DNA of 64,000 nt, taken from positions 124,001-188,000 of the forward strand of contig NZ_FOIC01000006.1 of assembly GCF_900111485.1 (NCBI RefSeq), given 5' to 3'. Shown here piece by piece: positions 25,465 through 34,711 of the stretch. The position numbers were made by a program, and so were the translations under genes. This stretch comes from Natrinema hispanicum. GTDB taxonomy: Archaea > Halobacteriota > Halobacteria > Halobacteriales > Natrialbaceae. Each line of letters starts with the position of its first letter. Position 1 is the first letter of the stretch. The notes under the pieces are model-generated. The model was given only the letters and a program-made list of their open reading frames with translations, made no database searches and was not told the DNA's origin.

Positions 25465-26532
25465 ATGACACTCGAGGGGCGGTTCGACGACGGCGTCGTC
25501 CATGTTGGCGGCGACGCACGCCAGCGGTATCACGATTCGCGGGGGTATGGCTATCCACTCGAGGGCAACGAGATCGCTCTCGCACCCGTCGAGGCGGCCC
25601 ACCTGCTGTATCGGGGCGATCTCGAGGCGGTGATCGATGAGAGCGGCGAGCGACTCTCCTTTCGGGAGTTCGTCGCGCGCGAGCCCGGCGAGAACTTCGA
25701 CGTGCGGTTTCTGGTCTATGCGGACCTGCGATCGCGTGGCTTCTATCTCTCACCGGCCGCCGAACCGTGGGTTCCAAGCCCGCCCGGCGGCGCGGCCGAC
25801 TTCGCGGTCTTTCCGCGTGGGAAAGGGCCTCGAGACGGTGAGATCGAATACGCCCTGCGGGTCATCGGAGAGCGAACCGACGTTCCCGCCAGCGAGCTTC
25901 AGGAAGGCGTCTTAGCGGTCGTCGACGAAGAGAGTGAGATCACCTATTTCGAGGTCGATCGTCGCGATCCGACCGGGACCTCCGGCACCGACGCGACGTT
26001 GCCCGACAACTGCGGGGCCGACCTGCTGGCCGATCGGGTCGTCGTCTGGGAGCCACCGCTTGAGCTCTACGAGCGGACGTTCTACGGTCAACCGCTCGAG
26101 GGCAGGGAGTACGACGAGCCGACGCTGCAGTGTTCGCTGCTCGAGGCAGCGTATCTGGCCGAACGGGGTGCAATCGACCTCGATCCCGCGACGGTTCGCG
26201 AGCGGGGCCGCGATGTCGAAGGCGAGCGGTTCGATCGGCGGTTGACGGTCTACACCGAGCTCCGGGACCGCAACGTCGTTCCCAAAACTGGCTATAAGTT
26301 CGGCGCGGACTTCCGGACGTACGCCGACGTGGAGTCAGTCGAAAACCTGGGTCACTCAGAGTTACTCGTCCGAGTCCATCCAGCCGAGTACGTCTTCGAA
26401 CCGCGCGATCTGGCACTGGACGTGCGGCTTGCCCACGGCGTTCGGAAGACGATGGTGTTCGCGCTGGTCGACGATGACGCCGACGGCAGCGACGGTATCG
26501 AGTGGTGGTCGCTCGAGCGGCTGACGCCCTAA
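25465..26532 (+). CDS. endA: tRNA-splicing endonuclease
   Basis: A 355-residue EndA that removes tRNA introns at bulge-helix-bulge sites. The protein is double length (two tandem EndA units), as expected for the haloarchaeal alpha2 type. The C-terminal unit keeps the catalytic triad: Y286 in FGADFRTYADV, H297 in NLGHSELLVRV and K328 in HGVRKTMVFAL. The N-terminal unit lacks an equivalent triad and is structural. The start MTLEGRFDDGVV at 25465 fits the family. It stands alone with no clear operon. Confidence 0.95.
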   Translation: MTLEGRFDDGVVHVGGDARQRYHDSRGYGYPLEGNEIALAPVEAAHLLYRGDLEAVIDESGERLSFREFVAREPGENFDVRFLVYADLRSRGFYLSPAAEPWVPSPPGGAADFAVFPRGKGPRDGEIEYALRVIGERTDVPASELQEGVLAVVDEESEITYFEVDRRDPTGTSGTDATLPDNCGADLLADRVVVWEPPLELYERTFYGQPLEGREYDEPTLQCSLLEAAYLAERGAIDLDPATVRERGRDVEGERFDRRLTVYTELRDRNVVPKTGYKFGADFRTYADVESVENLGHSELLVRVHPAEYVFEPRDLALDVRLAHGVRKTMVFALVDDDADGSDGIEWWSLERLTP

Positions 26533-26647
26533 TACTATCGGCTAATTGTCAGTGGCGGGTGTCTGGCCCGACCGTGTCTCGCGTGCGGCCAGTGTGCGAA
26601 CCGTGGCGTCCGACAGTATGAAAGCCCCGACGGACAAGGATCGCATC

Positions 26648-27793
26648 ATGCAACTCGAGGTACTCGGCGTCGGCGGCGCAGGCTGTCGGATCGCTGATGC
26701 GATCCGCGCGGCGGAGCCGGCAGAACACTCGTTTCTCACCGACGTCACGGTTTTCGACACCGACGAGGCTGATCTGAACCGAACCGTTATTCCGGAATCT
26801 CACCGCGTGCAGTACGGTCCGGCCAGTGACGGCGGACTTGACGGTGACCTCGAGCGGGGACTGACGATCGGTCGAGAGCACGCCGACGACCTTCTGGAGC
26901 GGCGCGATCGAGACGCTCCGACGGCCGACGCGGTTCTCGTCGCGGTCGGCCTAGGTGGGGCGACCGGCGGCGGAACGGCCCCTGCACTCGTCGCGACACT
27001 CCAACAGCGCTACGACGTACCGGTCTACGTCCTCGCGACGCTGCCGGCCGACCGCGAGTTCGCCGCCACGGCCGACGCGTCGGGACCTGGACATCGTGTC
27101 AGCGACCCGGCTGCCGGCAGTGAGACGCCACCACGACCGAACGCAGCGGCGAACGCGGTCGCCACCCTCGAGCGACTCGATGGGGTCGCAAGCGCCATCA
27201 TCTGTTTCGACAACGAGGCGTGGCTCCATCCCGTTGAATCGCTCGCTGACGCTCGCGATCGCTGTAACCGCGAACTGGCGACGCAAGTCGAGGCCGTCTT
27301 CGCTGCCGGCGAGCGATCGGCTGGAGCGGTCGCCCAGACCGTCATCGACGCGAGCGACGTTCGGCGGATCGTCGGCGACCAGTCTGCCATCGTCACGCTC
27401 GGCTACGACGACGTGGCTGTCGAAACGGGCGGGTCGCGCTTTGGTCTCGGACTCTTCTCGTCGCCGCCTGACGTCGAGACGAGCGAGGCGGTCAGCGCCA
27501 TCGAGACCGTGGTCCGAAAGGGGATCCACGGCAAACTCTCCCTCGAGTGTAACCTCGAAACGGCCGCACGCGGCCTGCTGGTCGTCGGCGGGCCGCCGGC
27601 GTGGCTCAACCGCCAGGCGATCGCCGAGGGGCGACAAACCCTCGAGTCGGCACTCGATGGGGCGGGCGTCCTCGGCGGTGATGCACCACGACCCGACGGC
27701 GAGTCCGTCTTCGCGGGCGTTGTCCTCGCTGGCGTCGAGTCGGATCGGCTCACAGCGTTGCGAGCGGCAGCCCAGCGGCCGCCCGAACCGTAA
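26648..27793 (+). CDS. Tubulin/FtsZ-family GTPase paralogue
   Basis: About 381 residues from ATG 26648; ATG 26618 would add ten. The N-terminal nucleotide loop is LGVGGAGCRIADAI, and the tubulin signature is VGLGGATGGGTAPALVA (the G-box). A conserved ATLPADRE strand follows. Compared with FtsZ1/FtsZ2 the protein is acidic and has extra Ala/Gly insertions. It lacks the highly conserved FtsZ C-terminal peptide. It may be a CetZ-like or non-canonical tubulin that affects cell shape. It lies between endA and trpS with no division-gene neighbours. Confidence 0.85.
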   Translation: MQLEVLGVGGAGCRIADAIRAAEPAEHSFLTDVTVFDTDEADLNRTVIPESHRVQYGPASDGGLDGDLERGLTIGREHADDLLERRDRDAPTADAVLVAVGLGGATGGGTAPALVATLQQRYDVPVYVLATLPADREFAATADASGPGHRVSDPAAGSETPPRPNAAANAVATLERLDGVASAIICFDNEAWLHPVESLADARDRCNRELATQVEAVFAAGERSAGAVAQTVIDASDVRRIVGDQSAIVTLGYDDVAVETGGSRFGLGLFSSPPDVETSEAVSAIETVVRKGIHGKLSLECNLETAARGLLVVGGPPAWLNRQAIAEGRQTLESALDGAGVLGGDAPRPDGESVFAGVVLAGVESDRLTALRAAAQRPPEP

Positions 27794-27858
27794 GTCACCA
27801 GCGCATCGTCAGGGCCGAAGCCGAAGGCTTTTGCGCGCTGCCGAGCCAAACCCGGGTA

Positions 27859-29439
27859 ATGACCGGAGACGACCCACTCGAGGAGTCCGAGTCAGGGGAA
27901 CCGCTGACTGACGGAGGGGCTGCAGGTGCCGACGACGTTGCGCTTGACCCCTGGGGGTCCTCGAGCGTCTCCGACTACCGCAAACTGTTCGAGGAGTTCG
28001 GGATCGAAGAGTTCGACGAGGTCTTAGAGCAGGTTCCAAACCCGCACTACCTGATGCGACGGGGCGTCATTTTCGGCCACCGGGACTATCGCCCGGTCGC
28101 CGAGGCGCTACAAAACGACGAGCCTGCGGCCGTCCTCTCGGGCTTTATGCCCACCGGCGACCCCCACATCGGCCACAAGCTGGTCTTCGACGAGATCATC
28201 TGGCATCAGCAACAGGGGGCCGACGCCTACGCCCTGATCGCCGACCTCGAAGCCAACTCCGCCCGCGGGATGAGTTGGGAGGAAATCGACGAACACGCAC
28301 GCGATTACCTGCTGTCCTTGCTCGCGCTCGGATTTGATCCAGAAGAGGGTGAACTCTACCGCCAATCGGAAAACCGCGAGCTGCAGGATCTGGCGTTCGA
28401 ACTCGGCGCGGAGGCCAACTTCTCGGAGCTCCAGGCGATCTACGGCTTCGACGGCGAAACCGACGTTTCGCACATGCAATCGGTCGTCACCCAGATGGCC
28501 GACATCCTCTACCCGCAACTCGAGGAGCCCAAACCCACGGTCATCCCTGTCGGCCCCGACCAGGACCCCCACGTCCGGCTGGCTCGCGACCTGGCCGAGC
28601 GGATGCGCTTTTTCAAGGTGAGCGAGGCCTACGCCAGCTTCGAACTCGAGCCTGACGAACGGGACCTGGTCGCCGACTTCTACGACCGACTCGAGCCCGC
28701 CGAGTTCGACGACGACACGCTCCGGTGTGTCCACGTCGCCGAAGCGGTAGAGGAGACGCCGCTGTCGGACCTTGAGGCCGACGCCGACACGCTGAGTTCG
28801 GTCCTGACGAAGCTGAACGAAGCCGGCATGGAGCCAATCCGGCCGCGAACCCGCTTTTCCGATCGGCGGGCGACCGACGAGGCGTTCGACGCACTCATTG
28901 AGGCCATCGAGGGCGAAAAGCGGGTCTACGAGAACCACGTCGACGCCTTCGAGATCGATCTCGCCGAGGCTGAAGAACTCGCCCGTCAGGTCGAAGTCGA
29001 CACCGGTGGCTACGGCTTCCAGCCGCCGTCGTCGATCTATCACCGATTCATGACCGGGCTGACCGGCGGTAAGATGTCCTCCTCGATCCCGGCGAGTCAC
29101 ATCTCGCTGCTCGATGACCCCGAGGACGGCTACAACAAGGTGAAGGCGGCGACGACCGGCGGCCGCGAGACCGCCGAAGAACAACGCGAGAAAGGCGGGA
29201 AAGCCGACGAGTGTCCCGTCTACGAACTCTACGCCTACCTGCTCTCCGGCGACGACGACGAATTCGCCAAGCGCGTCTACGACGAGTGTGTCGGCGGCGA
29301 GCGCCTCTGTGGTGACTGCAAGGAACAGGCGGCGCAGTTGATGCGGGAGTTCCTCGAGGAACACCAGGAGAAACGCGACGAAGTCGAGGAGTTGCTCGCG
29401 GACGTCGACATCGAACTCGAGTCGCCACGGCGTCGCTAG
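27859..29439 (+). CDS. trpS: Tryptophan--tRNA ligase, first copy
   Basis: A 526-residue class Ic synthetase. The HIGH motif is SGFMPTGDPHIGHK and the KMSKS motif is LTGGKMSSSIPAS. A long archaeal N-terminal extension precedes the Rossmann fold. The conserved VIPVGPDQDPHVRLARDL block that holds ATP and tryptophan is intact. It charges tRNA(Trp). A second full-length TrpS (46415-47635) lies in this window, so this organism has two. The gene follows the tubulin-like gene by 65 nt. Confidence 0.94.
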   Translation: MTGDDPLEESESGEPLTDGGAAGADDVALDPWGSSSVSDYRKLFEEFGIEEFDEVLEQVPNPHYLMRRGVIFGHRDYRPVAEALQNDEPAAVLSGFMPTGDPHIGHKLVFDEIIWHQQQGADAYALIADLEANSARGMSWEEIDEHARDYLLSLLALGFDPEEGELYRQSENRELQDLAFELGAEANFSELQAIYGFDGETDVSHMQSVVTQMADILYPQLEEPKPTVIPVGPDQDPHVRLARDLAERMRFFKVSEAYASFELEPDERDLVADFYDRLEPAEFDDDTLRCVHVAEAVEETPLSDLEADADTLSSVLTKLNEAGMEPIRPRTRFSDRRATDEAFDALIEAIEGEKRVYENHVDAFEIDLAEAEELARQVEVDTGGYGFQPPSSIYHRFMTGLTGGKMSSSIPASHISLLDDPEDGYNKVKAATTGGRETAEEQREKGGKADECPVYELYAYLLSGDDDEFAKRVYDECVGGERLCGDCKEQAAQLMREFLEEHQEKRDEVEELLADVDIELESPRRR

Positions 29440-29578
29440 CAGGGTGATCACGCGGTTTCCGTCCGGTCGTGGCACCGCCCAACGTGCATGCGACCGATTT
29501 TCTTTCGGGCGCGAACGGGGCCGGGACTTGCTGTCTGACGAAGCTATATACGGTTGTTCGTGAAACGAAACAGTACTG

Positions 29579-30787
29579 ATGGGTCGGTCCCTCCGCCCGT
29601 CGGACGACGACCTCTGGGTCTCCGCTGACGTTCTCGGTGCGTTCGGCGTCACACTGGCGGACCTCGAGCACGCACCGGCCAGCGATCGCTCTCTCGAAGC
29701 GGCGCTTGCCGACACGCTCGCGGCAGGTGTCGACCGAACGACGGTGTTGCGCCGGACGATCACCCGAAGCGACCGCGGGCTCGCCTGCTCGGCCCGGTAT
29801 GCAACAGCCGACCTCGAGTCGGAACTCGTCGCTGTCTTCGAGGCCATCGGCTGGTCGTTGTCCGTCTCGCACACGCGTGACGGGCTGGCCCTCACTGCGG
29901 CCGATCACCACGATCGACGGCGTGAGACGACCGTCACGTACCCCGACACGCCGCTTGGAACCGACAACCTCCCGGCCGTCCTGTGGGCGATCAACGACGC
30001 CGTCCTCGACGGAACCGACGCACGGTTCGTCCTTCTCTCGAGTGGTGTTGACCGCTGGCGGGCTGCCCTCATCGACAAAGCCGAACTCGAGCAGCTCCGC
30101 GATCGCTACGGCCCGCGAATCGACGCCGTCGAGCAGCCGTTGTGTCCCGAATATGGGCCCGCAGCGTACGTACCCGATGCACCGGCTAACGACGCGATCG
30201 GAGCGGCAACCGGCGAGCCGTGGCCGCCGTGGGCGCTCGAGCGTGACACTCGTCGGACGGGCACTCAAACCGAGAGCGACAGCGTCGACTCGCTCATCGA
30301 CGAAGCGGAGCCGTCGACGGATACGGACGCGGCGTCGGTGTCCGGCGGCGCGAACGAGATCGACGGCTTCGAACTGCGAGGGACGCCCGCACGCTCGCGA
30401 AACGACGATACCGATGGCGTCAAATCCACGGAAGGCACCACATCGACGGACGCCGACGACTTCGGCACGCTCTCGGGCACCAGCCAGACCGCACGCGTCA
30501 CCAACGACGCGTTCGGGACGGACGTCGACTGCGGGTCCGACGACGACCGGTATCGTGCGCTCGGGGCCGCACTCGACGCCGGCGGGACCGTCTCGGTGCG
30601 GGGATTGCTCGAGGACGACGACTTCCTGCCCGAACTGCCAGCAACCGAGTCCGAGGAGGTCCGCATCGAGTTCACCGAGGAGTTCGACCCCGCGGCGATC
30701 CCTGAAGCGACGGCGACTGCCGAGGAGGAAGGGTTCGAATGGGTCGATTCGGGCTCGCTCGAGACGACGCGCGTGCCGAACGGGTGA
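29579..30787 (+). CDS. Acidic haloarchaeal protein of unknown function
   Basis: A 402-residue protein without signal peptide or membrane segment. The N-terminal 200 residues look folded (SDDDLWVSADVLGAFGVTLA, then FVLLSSGVDRWRAALIDKAE). The C-terminal half is Asp/Ser/Thr-rich and probably disordered, ending in an acidic EFTEEFDPAAIPEATATAEE segment. No catalytic motif is visible. I do not recognise a family. Upstream sequence (TATATACGG near 29545) could be its promoter. It lies between trpS and the pheST leader on the same strand. Confidence 0.7.
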   Translation: MGRSLRPSDDDLWVSADVLGAFGVTLADLEHAPASDRSLEAALADTLAAGVDRTTVLRRTITRSDRGLACSARYATADLESELVAVFEAIGWSLSVSHTRDGLALTAADHHDRRRETTVTYPDTPLGTDNLPAVLWAINDAVLDGTDARFVLLSSGVDRWRAALIDKAELEQLRDRYGPRIDAVEQPLCPEYGPAAYVPDAPANDAIGAATGEPWPPWALERDTRRTGTQTESDSVDSLIDEAEPSTDTDAASVSGGANEIDGFELRGTPARSRNDDTDGVKSTEGTTSTDADDFGTLSGTSQTARVTNDAFGTDVDCGSDDDRYRALGAALDAGGTVSVRGLLEDDDFLPELPATESEEVRIEFTEEFDPAAIPEATATAEEEGFEWVDSGSLETTRVPNG

Positions 30788-30849
30788 CGATCTGTGAGTG
30801 GCCGCGGCCGGCAGTCGGACTCGAGTGGTGTGCTGACGCGCATCACAAC

Positions 30850-30857
30850 GTTTTTGG
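30850..30857 (+). promoter_or_regulatory. TATA-like element for the Phe-rich leader ORF
   Basis: GTTTTTGG at 30850-30857 lies about 27 nt upstream of the leader ATG at 30881. That spacing places transcription start within a few nucleotides of the ATG, as for leaderless haloarchaeal transcripts. Strength cannot be judged. Confidence 0.45.
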
Positions 30858-30880
30858 CCCGCTCGCGAATCATCCTGAAT

Positions 30881-31027
30881 ATGGCACTCGAATCCCGCGG
30901 CCGACGTGCGCGTGCCGGTGTCCTGTCGAGGAGACAGGGCTCGGAACGCAAACGGCGTGCGTGTTCCGGTGTCGGCGGGCAGCCACCGCGACTACAGACG
31001 GGATTCGACTTCTTCTTTGCCCGGTGA
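30881..31027 (+). CDS. Phe-rich leader ORF upstream of pheST
   Basis: A 48-codon ORF that ends with Phe42-Asp-Phe-Phe-Phe-Ala-Arg and stop, so four Phe codons fall within five codons just before the terminator. The rest is arginine-rich and low in similarity to known proteins. A 6-bp perfect hairpin (GCCCGG/CCGGGC, 31019-31034) straddles the stop codon. It precedes the phenylalanyl-tRNA synthetase genes by 134 nt. The layout resembles the pheM leader of enteric bacteria, where ribosome speed over Phe codons controls pheST. That it is translated or regulatory here is an inference; a chance ORF is possible. Confidence 0.5.
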   Translation: MALESRGRRARAGVLSRRQGSERKRRACSGVGGQPPRLQTGFDFFFAR

Positions 31028-31118
31028 GCCGGGCCGGTGGATCTGCGTACGTCCACACCGGACGCACGCGGCGAAACCGACCGTTCAACACCGCTGCCGG
31101 GACCGCCCCGGGCAGTAT
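31019..31118 (+). promoter_or_regulatory. Candidate attenuator structures between Phe leader and pheS
   Basis: Several hairpins crowd this leader. The first is GCCCGG/CCGGGC at the leader stop. The second has arms GCGTACGTCC and GGACGCACGC with one mismatch, near 31042-31067. The third pairs CTGCCGGG with CCCGGGCAG, with one bulged G, near 31095-31118. CCGGTGG after the leader can also pair with CCACACCGG downstream, an alternative to the second hairpin. I infer a regulatory leader. No long U tract is seen, so translational control is as likely as termination. Confidence 0.4.
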
Positions 31119-31161
31119 CGGAACCGCTAACTGACCGACACGCAGCCATCCAAACAAGCGA

Positions 31162-32688
31162 ATGCAACTTCCAGCACAACAGGTCGCGGTCTTAGAGATC
31201 GCAAGTGCGGACGAGGCAACGTCCGTCGACGCCCTCGCCGCGGCGACCGAGCTCCCCCCCGAAACCGTCACCGGGGCCGTCTTCGAACTCGAGGACGAGG
31301 GACTGGTCGCCGTCAGCGAACGTGTCGACGAAACGATCGCGCTCACCGACGAGGGACGCGAGTACGCCGACGAGACACTCCCCGAGATTGCCCTCTACGA
31401 GGCCGCGCTCGAGGCGGGTGCCGACGACGAGCCAGTCTCGATGGGGCAGGTCATCGGTGCATCCGGGCTCGAGGGCGGTGCGGTCGACATCGCGCTCTCG
31501 AACTACGCGCGCAAGGGCTACGGCGTCATCGACAGTGGCGAGATCACGGCCGACGCCGACGCTGATCCGGCGGCCGACACAGAGGCGAACGCGCTCGCGG
31601 AACTCGCCGACGTCGACGATGCGCCAGTCGACAGCGTCGATATCGATGCGGACACGCTGGATCAACTCGAGCGGCGCGGCTTACTCGAGCGCCACGAGTC
31701 GACGGTTCGTGAGGTAACGCTGACCGAACTCGCCGTCACGGAGCTGATGGCGGGGATCGAGACCGCCGAGACGGTCGGCCAGGTCACTCCCGAACTGCTC
31801 ACCAGCGGCGAGTGGGAGGACGTCGAGTTCGCCGAGTACAACGTCGAAGCAGACGCCGAACGGTTCGAGGGCGGCAAGGTCCACATTCTGCGTCAGACTG
31901 CCGAACGCGTCAAGGATGTCCTCGTGGGGATGGGCTTCCAGGAGATGGAAGGCCCCCACGTCGACGCGGACTTCTGGATCAACGACTGCCTGTTCATGCC
32001 CCAAGACCACCCGGCGCGGACCCACTGGGACCGGTTCGCTCTGGAGCAGCCAACCCACATCGACGAACTTCCCGATGATCTCGTCGACCGCGTCGAGCGC
32101 GCCCACAAGGAAGGCGTCGGCCCGGACGGCGATGGCTATCACTCGCCGTGGGACGAGGACTTCGCGCGGGCGCTGGCCCTGCGTGGCCACACCACCTCGC
32201 TGTCGACCCGGTATCTCTCCGGCGAGGAGATCGGCGATCTCGAGCCGCCACAGCGCTACTTCAGCGTCGAGAAAGTGTATCGCAACGACACGCTCGATCC
32301 GACCCACCTCCTCGAGTTCTTCCAGATCGAGGGCTGGGTGATGGCCGAAGACCTCTCCGTGCGCGATCTGATGGGCACCTTCGAGGAGTTCTACTCCCAG
32401 TTCGGCATCACGGACATCCAGTTCAAGCCCCACTACAACCCCTACACGGAGCCCAGCTTCGAGCTGTTCGGCACCCACCCGACGACCGGCGAACTCGTCG
32501 AGATCGGCAACTCGGGTATCTTCCGCGAGGAGATGCTCGAGCCGCTGGGCGTCGAGTGTGACGTGATGGCGTGGGGACTGGCCCTCGAGCGACTGCTCAT
32601 GCTGATGTACGGCTTCGAAGACATCCGGGACATCCACGGAACGCTGTGTGACCTGGAACTGCTGCGCGAGACGGAGGTGACCTACTGA
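31162..32688 (+). CDS. pheS: Phenylalanine--tRNA ligase alpha subunit
   Basis: A 508-residue archaeal/eukaryotic-type PheS. N-terminal winged-helix-like domains (about residues 1-170) precede the class II catalytic core. The core includes FWINDCLFMPQDHPARTHWD (motif 1 region), RYLSGEEIGDLEPPQRYFSV and EIGNSGIFREEMLEPLGVE (motif 3 region). With PheT it forms the (alpha-beta)2 enzyme that charges tRNA(Phe). Its stop overlaps the pheT start (TGATG at 32686-32690), indicating translational coupling. Confidence 0.96.
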   Translation: MQLPAQQVAVLEIASADEATSVDALAAATELPPETVTGAVFELEDEGLVAVSERVDETIALTDEGREYADETLPEIALYEAALEAGADDEPVSMGQVIGASGLEGGAVDIALSNYARKGYGVIDSGEITADADADPAADTEANALAELADVDDAPVDSVDIDADTLDQLERRGLLERHESTVREVTLTELAVTELMAGIETAETVGQVTPELLTSGEWEDVEFAEYNVEADAERFEGGKVHILRQTAERVKDVLVGMGFQEMEGPHVDADFWINDCLFMPQDHPARTHWDRFALEQPTHIDELPDDLVDRVERAHKEGVGPDGDGYHSPWDEDFARALALRGHTTSLSTRYLSGEEIGDLEPPQRYFSVEKVYRNDTLDPTHLLEFFQIEGWVMAEDLSVRDLMGTFEEFYSQFGITDIQFKPHYNPYTEPSFELFGTHPTTGELVEIGNSGIFREEMLEPLGVECDVMAWGLALERLLMLMYGFEDIRDIHGTLCDLELLRETEVTY

Positions 32689-34400
32689 TGCCCACGGTCG
32701 ATATCGACCCCGACGAACTGCGCGACCTGACCGGCCACGAGGAGAAAGATGACGAGGAGCTGAAAGACGACCTGTTCGGCCTCGGCCTCGAGTTCGAGGG
32801 CCGCACCGAAGAGGGCGCGTTCGAACTCGAGTTCGCGCCCGACCGACTCGACCGACTCTCCGTCGAGGGTGTCGCCCGCTCGATGCGCTACCAGTACGGC
32901 GACGCGCGGGGGATCCACGTCCCTTCGCCGAACTCGGCGGACTGGACCATTGAAGTGGACGAGTCGGTGCCCGACGAGCGCCCCTACGTCACGGGCGCGG
33001 TGATTCGCGACGTGGATCTCGACGAGGAAAGTCTCGACTCGCTCATCCAGCTGCAGGAGAAACTCCACGCAACGATGGGCCGCAAGCGCGCGAAGGGCGC
33101 GATCGGGATTCACGACCTGACGATGCTGAAAGGGACGGCCGCAACCGAAGGCAACCCGACGATCGAATACGTCGGCGTCGAACCCGACGGCGACCGGTTC
33201 GTGCCCCTCGATTCCGACGCGGAGATGACGCCGGCGGAGGTACTCGAACAGCACCAAACCGGTCAGACCTACGCCGATCTGGTCAGCGAGTACGAACGCT
33301 ATCCGGCGATCTACGACGACATCGGGCTGTTCTCGTTCCCGCCGGTGATCAACGGTCGCCGGACCGAGGTCTCGACGGACTCGCGGGACCTGTTCGTCGA
33401 GATGACCGGCACCGACCAGTGGACGATCGATAAGATGCTCAACATCGTCTGCTATGCGCTTGCGGCACGCGGAGCCACGCTCGAGGAAGTCACCATCGAA
33501 TACTCCGACCACGAGCTCGTTCGCCCCGACTTCTCGACCAAGACGAAGACGGTTGCCCACGACCGCATCGAGACGATCCTCGGCATCGGACTCGACCCCG
33601 ACGAGGTGATCGATCTCGCCGAACGCTCGGGTCTCGAGGCCGAGAAGGAAGAAAACGAGGACGGCGACCTCGTCTACGAGGTGACGATCCCGCCCTACCG
33701 CGTCGACGTCCTTCATCCGCTGGACATCATCGACGACCTCGGACGCGCCTACGGTTTCAACGAGCTCGAGCCACGGTACCCTGACGTGGGAACCGTCGGC
33801 GGCCGTCACGAACGTTCTCGCCTCGAGCGCGCGGTCCGCGAGGGCCTTGTCGGCCTGGGCTTCGAGGACCTCCTGAACTTCCACATGATCAGCGAGGCGG
33901 AGAACTACGACCGGCTCGACGTTTCGCCCGGTGAAGACGTCTACGGGGCCGGTGAGCCCGCGACGATCAAAGAGCCCTACAGCGAGGACTTCACCATGCT
34001 GCGGACCTGGGTCATGCCGTCGCTGTTGATGGTCTTAGAGCGCAACACCCACCGTGCGTACCCGCAGGACCTCGCCGAGATCGGTTTTGCAGCCGAGATC
34101 GACGAGGACGAAAACACCGGCGTCACGGAGGGTCGCCGCGTCGGGGCCGTCCTTGCCAGCCACGACGCCGGCTACGAGGACGCCAAGGCCCGCCTCCAGG
34201 CGCTCGCGCGTAACTTCGATGTCGAGCTCGAGACGCCGCCGACCGACCACCCAACCTTCATCTCGGGCCGCACCGCGGCGGTCGTCATCGACGGCGAAGA
34301 GGTCGGCGTGATCGGCGAAGTGCACCCGAAGGTGCTCGTCGAACATGATCTCGAGGTGCCGGTCTCTGCGTTCGAGTTCGATCTCGAGGCGCTGCGCTGA
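32688..34400 (+). CDS. pheT: Phenylalanine--tRNA ligase beta subunit
   Basis: A 570-residue archaeal-type PheT with B3/B4 and B5 domains. Landmarks include VTGAVIRDVDLDEESLDSLI, GIHDLTMLKGTAATEGNP, and the catalytic-like core with RPDFSTKTKTVAHDRIETIL and LLMVLERNTHRAYPQDLAEI. It recognises tRNA(Phe) and carries out editing. Its stop codon is the first triplet of an 86-bp palindromic element, discussed separately. Confidence 0.96.
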   Translation: MPTVDIDPDELRDLTGHEEKDDEELKDDLFGLGLEFEGRTEEGAFELEFAPDRLDRLSVEGVARSMRYQYGDARGIHVPSPNSADWTIEVDESVPDERPYVTGAVIRDVDLDEESLDSLIQLQEKLHATMGRKRAKGAIGIHDLTMLKGTAATEGNPTIEYVGVEPDGDRFVPLDSDAEMTPAEVLEQHQTGQTYADLVSEYERYPAIYDDIGLFSFPPVINGRRTEVSTDSRDLFVEMTGTDQWTIDKMLNIVCYALAARGATLEEVTIEYSDHELVRPDFSTKTKTVAHDRIETILGIGLDPDEVIDLAERSGLEAEKEENEDGDLVYEVTIPPYRVDVLHPLDIIDDLGRAYGFNELEPRYPDVGTVGGRHERSRLERAVREGLVGLGFEDLLNFHMISEAENYDRLDVSPGEDVYGAGEPATIKEPYSEDFTMLRTWVMPSLLMVLERNTHRAYPQDLAEIGFAAEIDEDENTGVTEGRRVGAVLASHDAGYEDAKARLQALARNFDVELETPPTDHPTFISGRTAAVVIDGEEVGVIGEVHPKVLVEHDLEVPVSAFEFDLEALR

Positions 34401-34483
34401 TACGGTCTGCTGTCACGAGTTCCCAGTGGGACCGCAGTGCGGGTCGTGGGCGGGCCGGACCTGACTGACAGGAGTCCGGATGA
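34398..34483. repeat. 86-bp imperfect palindromic element, copy A
   Basis: The element begins on the pheT stop codon (TGATACGGTCTGCTGTCAC) and ends CTGACAGGAGTCCGGATGA. The two ends are inverted repeats of each other with a few mismatches. It is exactly 86 bp, as are the copies at 40517-40602 and 45564-45649. It may act in 3' end formation or be a decayed mobile element. Confidence 0.75.
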
Positions 34484-34661
34484 GAAGACAGCAGATTTCT
34501 CGAGCGTGACGTTGCGTCTGCGGTTAGCGGTCAAGCGGTTGTACCGCGAGCGAGTGAAACGAGCGAGCGGGCCGACGACTGACTCGGAGCGAACGAGAGC
34601 GCGGCGCTACGGGCCGCGAGTCAAGTGAGCGGAGAGGAAGGAGGAGTGCTTTTCATCGACG
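34484..34661. other. GAGCGA-rich intergenic sequence
   Basis: No gene is seen. The stretch is rich in GAGCGAGYGA/GAGCGAACGAG words and ends in a purine-rich GGAAGGAGGAGTGCTTTT segment before the hairpin element. Similar wording occurs at 43500-43690. Confidence 0.5.
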
Positions 34662-34702
34662 TTTTGCCGAGGGTGCGCCGAAGGCGCGCCCGCAGAGCAA
34701 AA
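34662..34702. repeat. TTTTGC...GCAAAA hairpin element, copy 1
   Basis: Arms TTTTGC and GCAAAA close a stem that continues with GGGTGCGCC/GGCGCGCCC (one mismatch) around a GAA loop. The element lies between convergent genes, 10 nt after the stop of the minus-strand gene at 34712. A second copy lies at 43691-43739, also just past a minus-strand gene. It probably acts as transcript end or RNA stabiliser. Confidence 0.7.
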
Positions 34703-34711
34703 GGTCGGTTG

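Noticed and set aside
28108-29895. 595-codon minus-strand frame opposite trpS
   Set aside because: Mirror of the TrpS coding frame; high GC at third positions keeps the opposite frame open.
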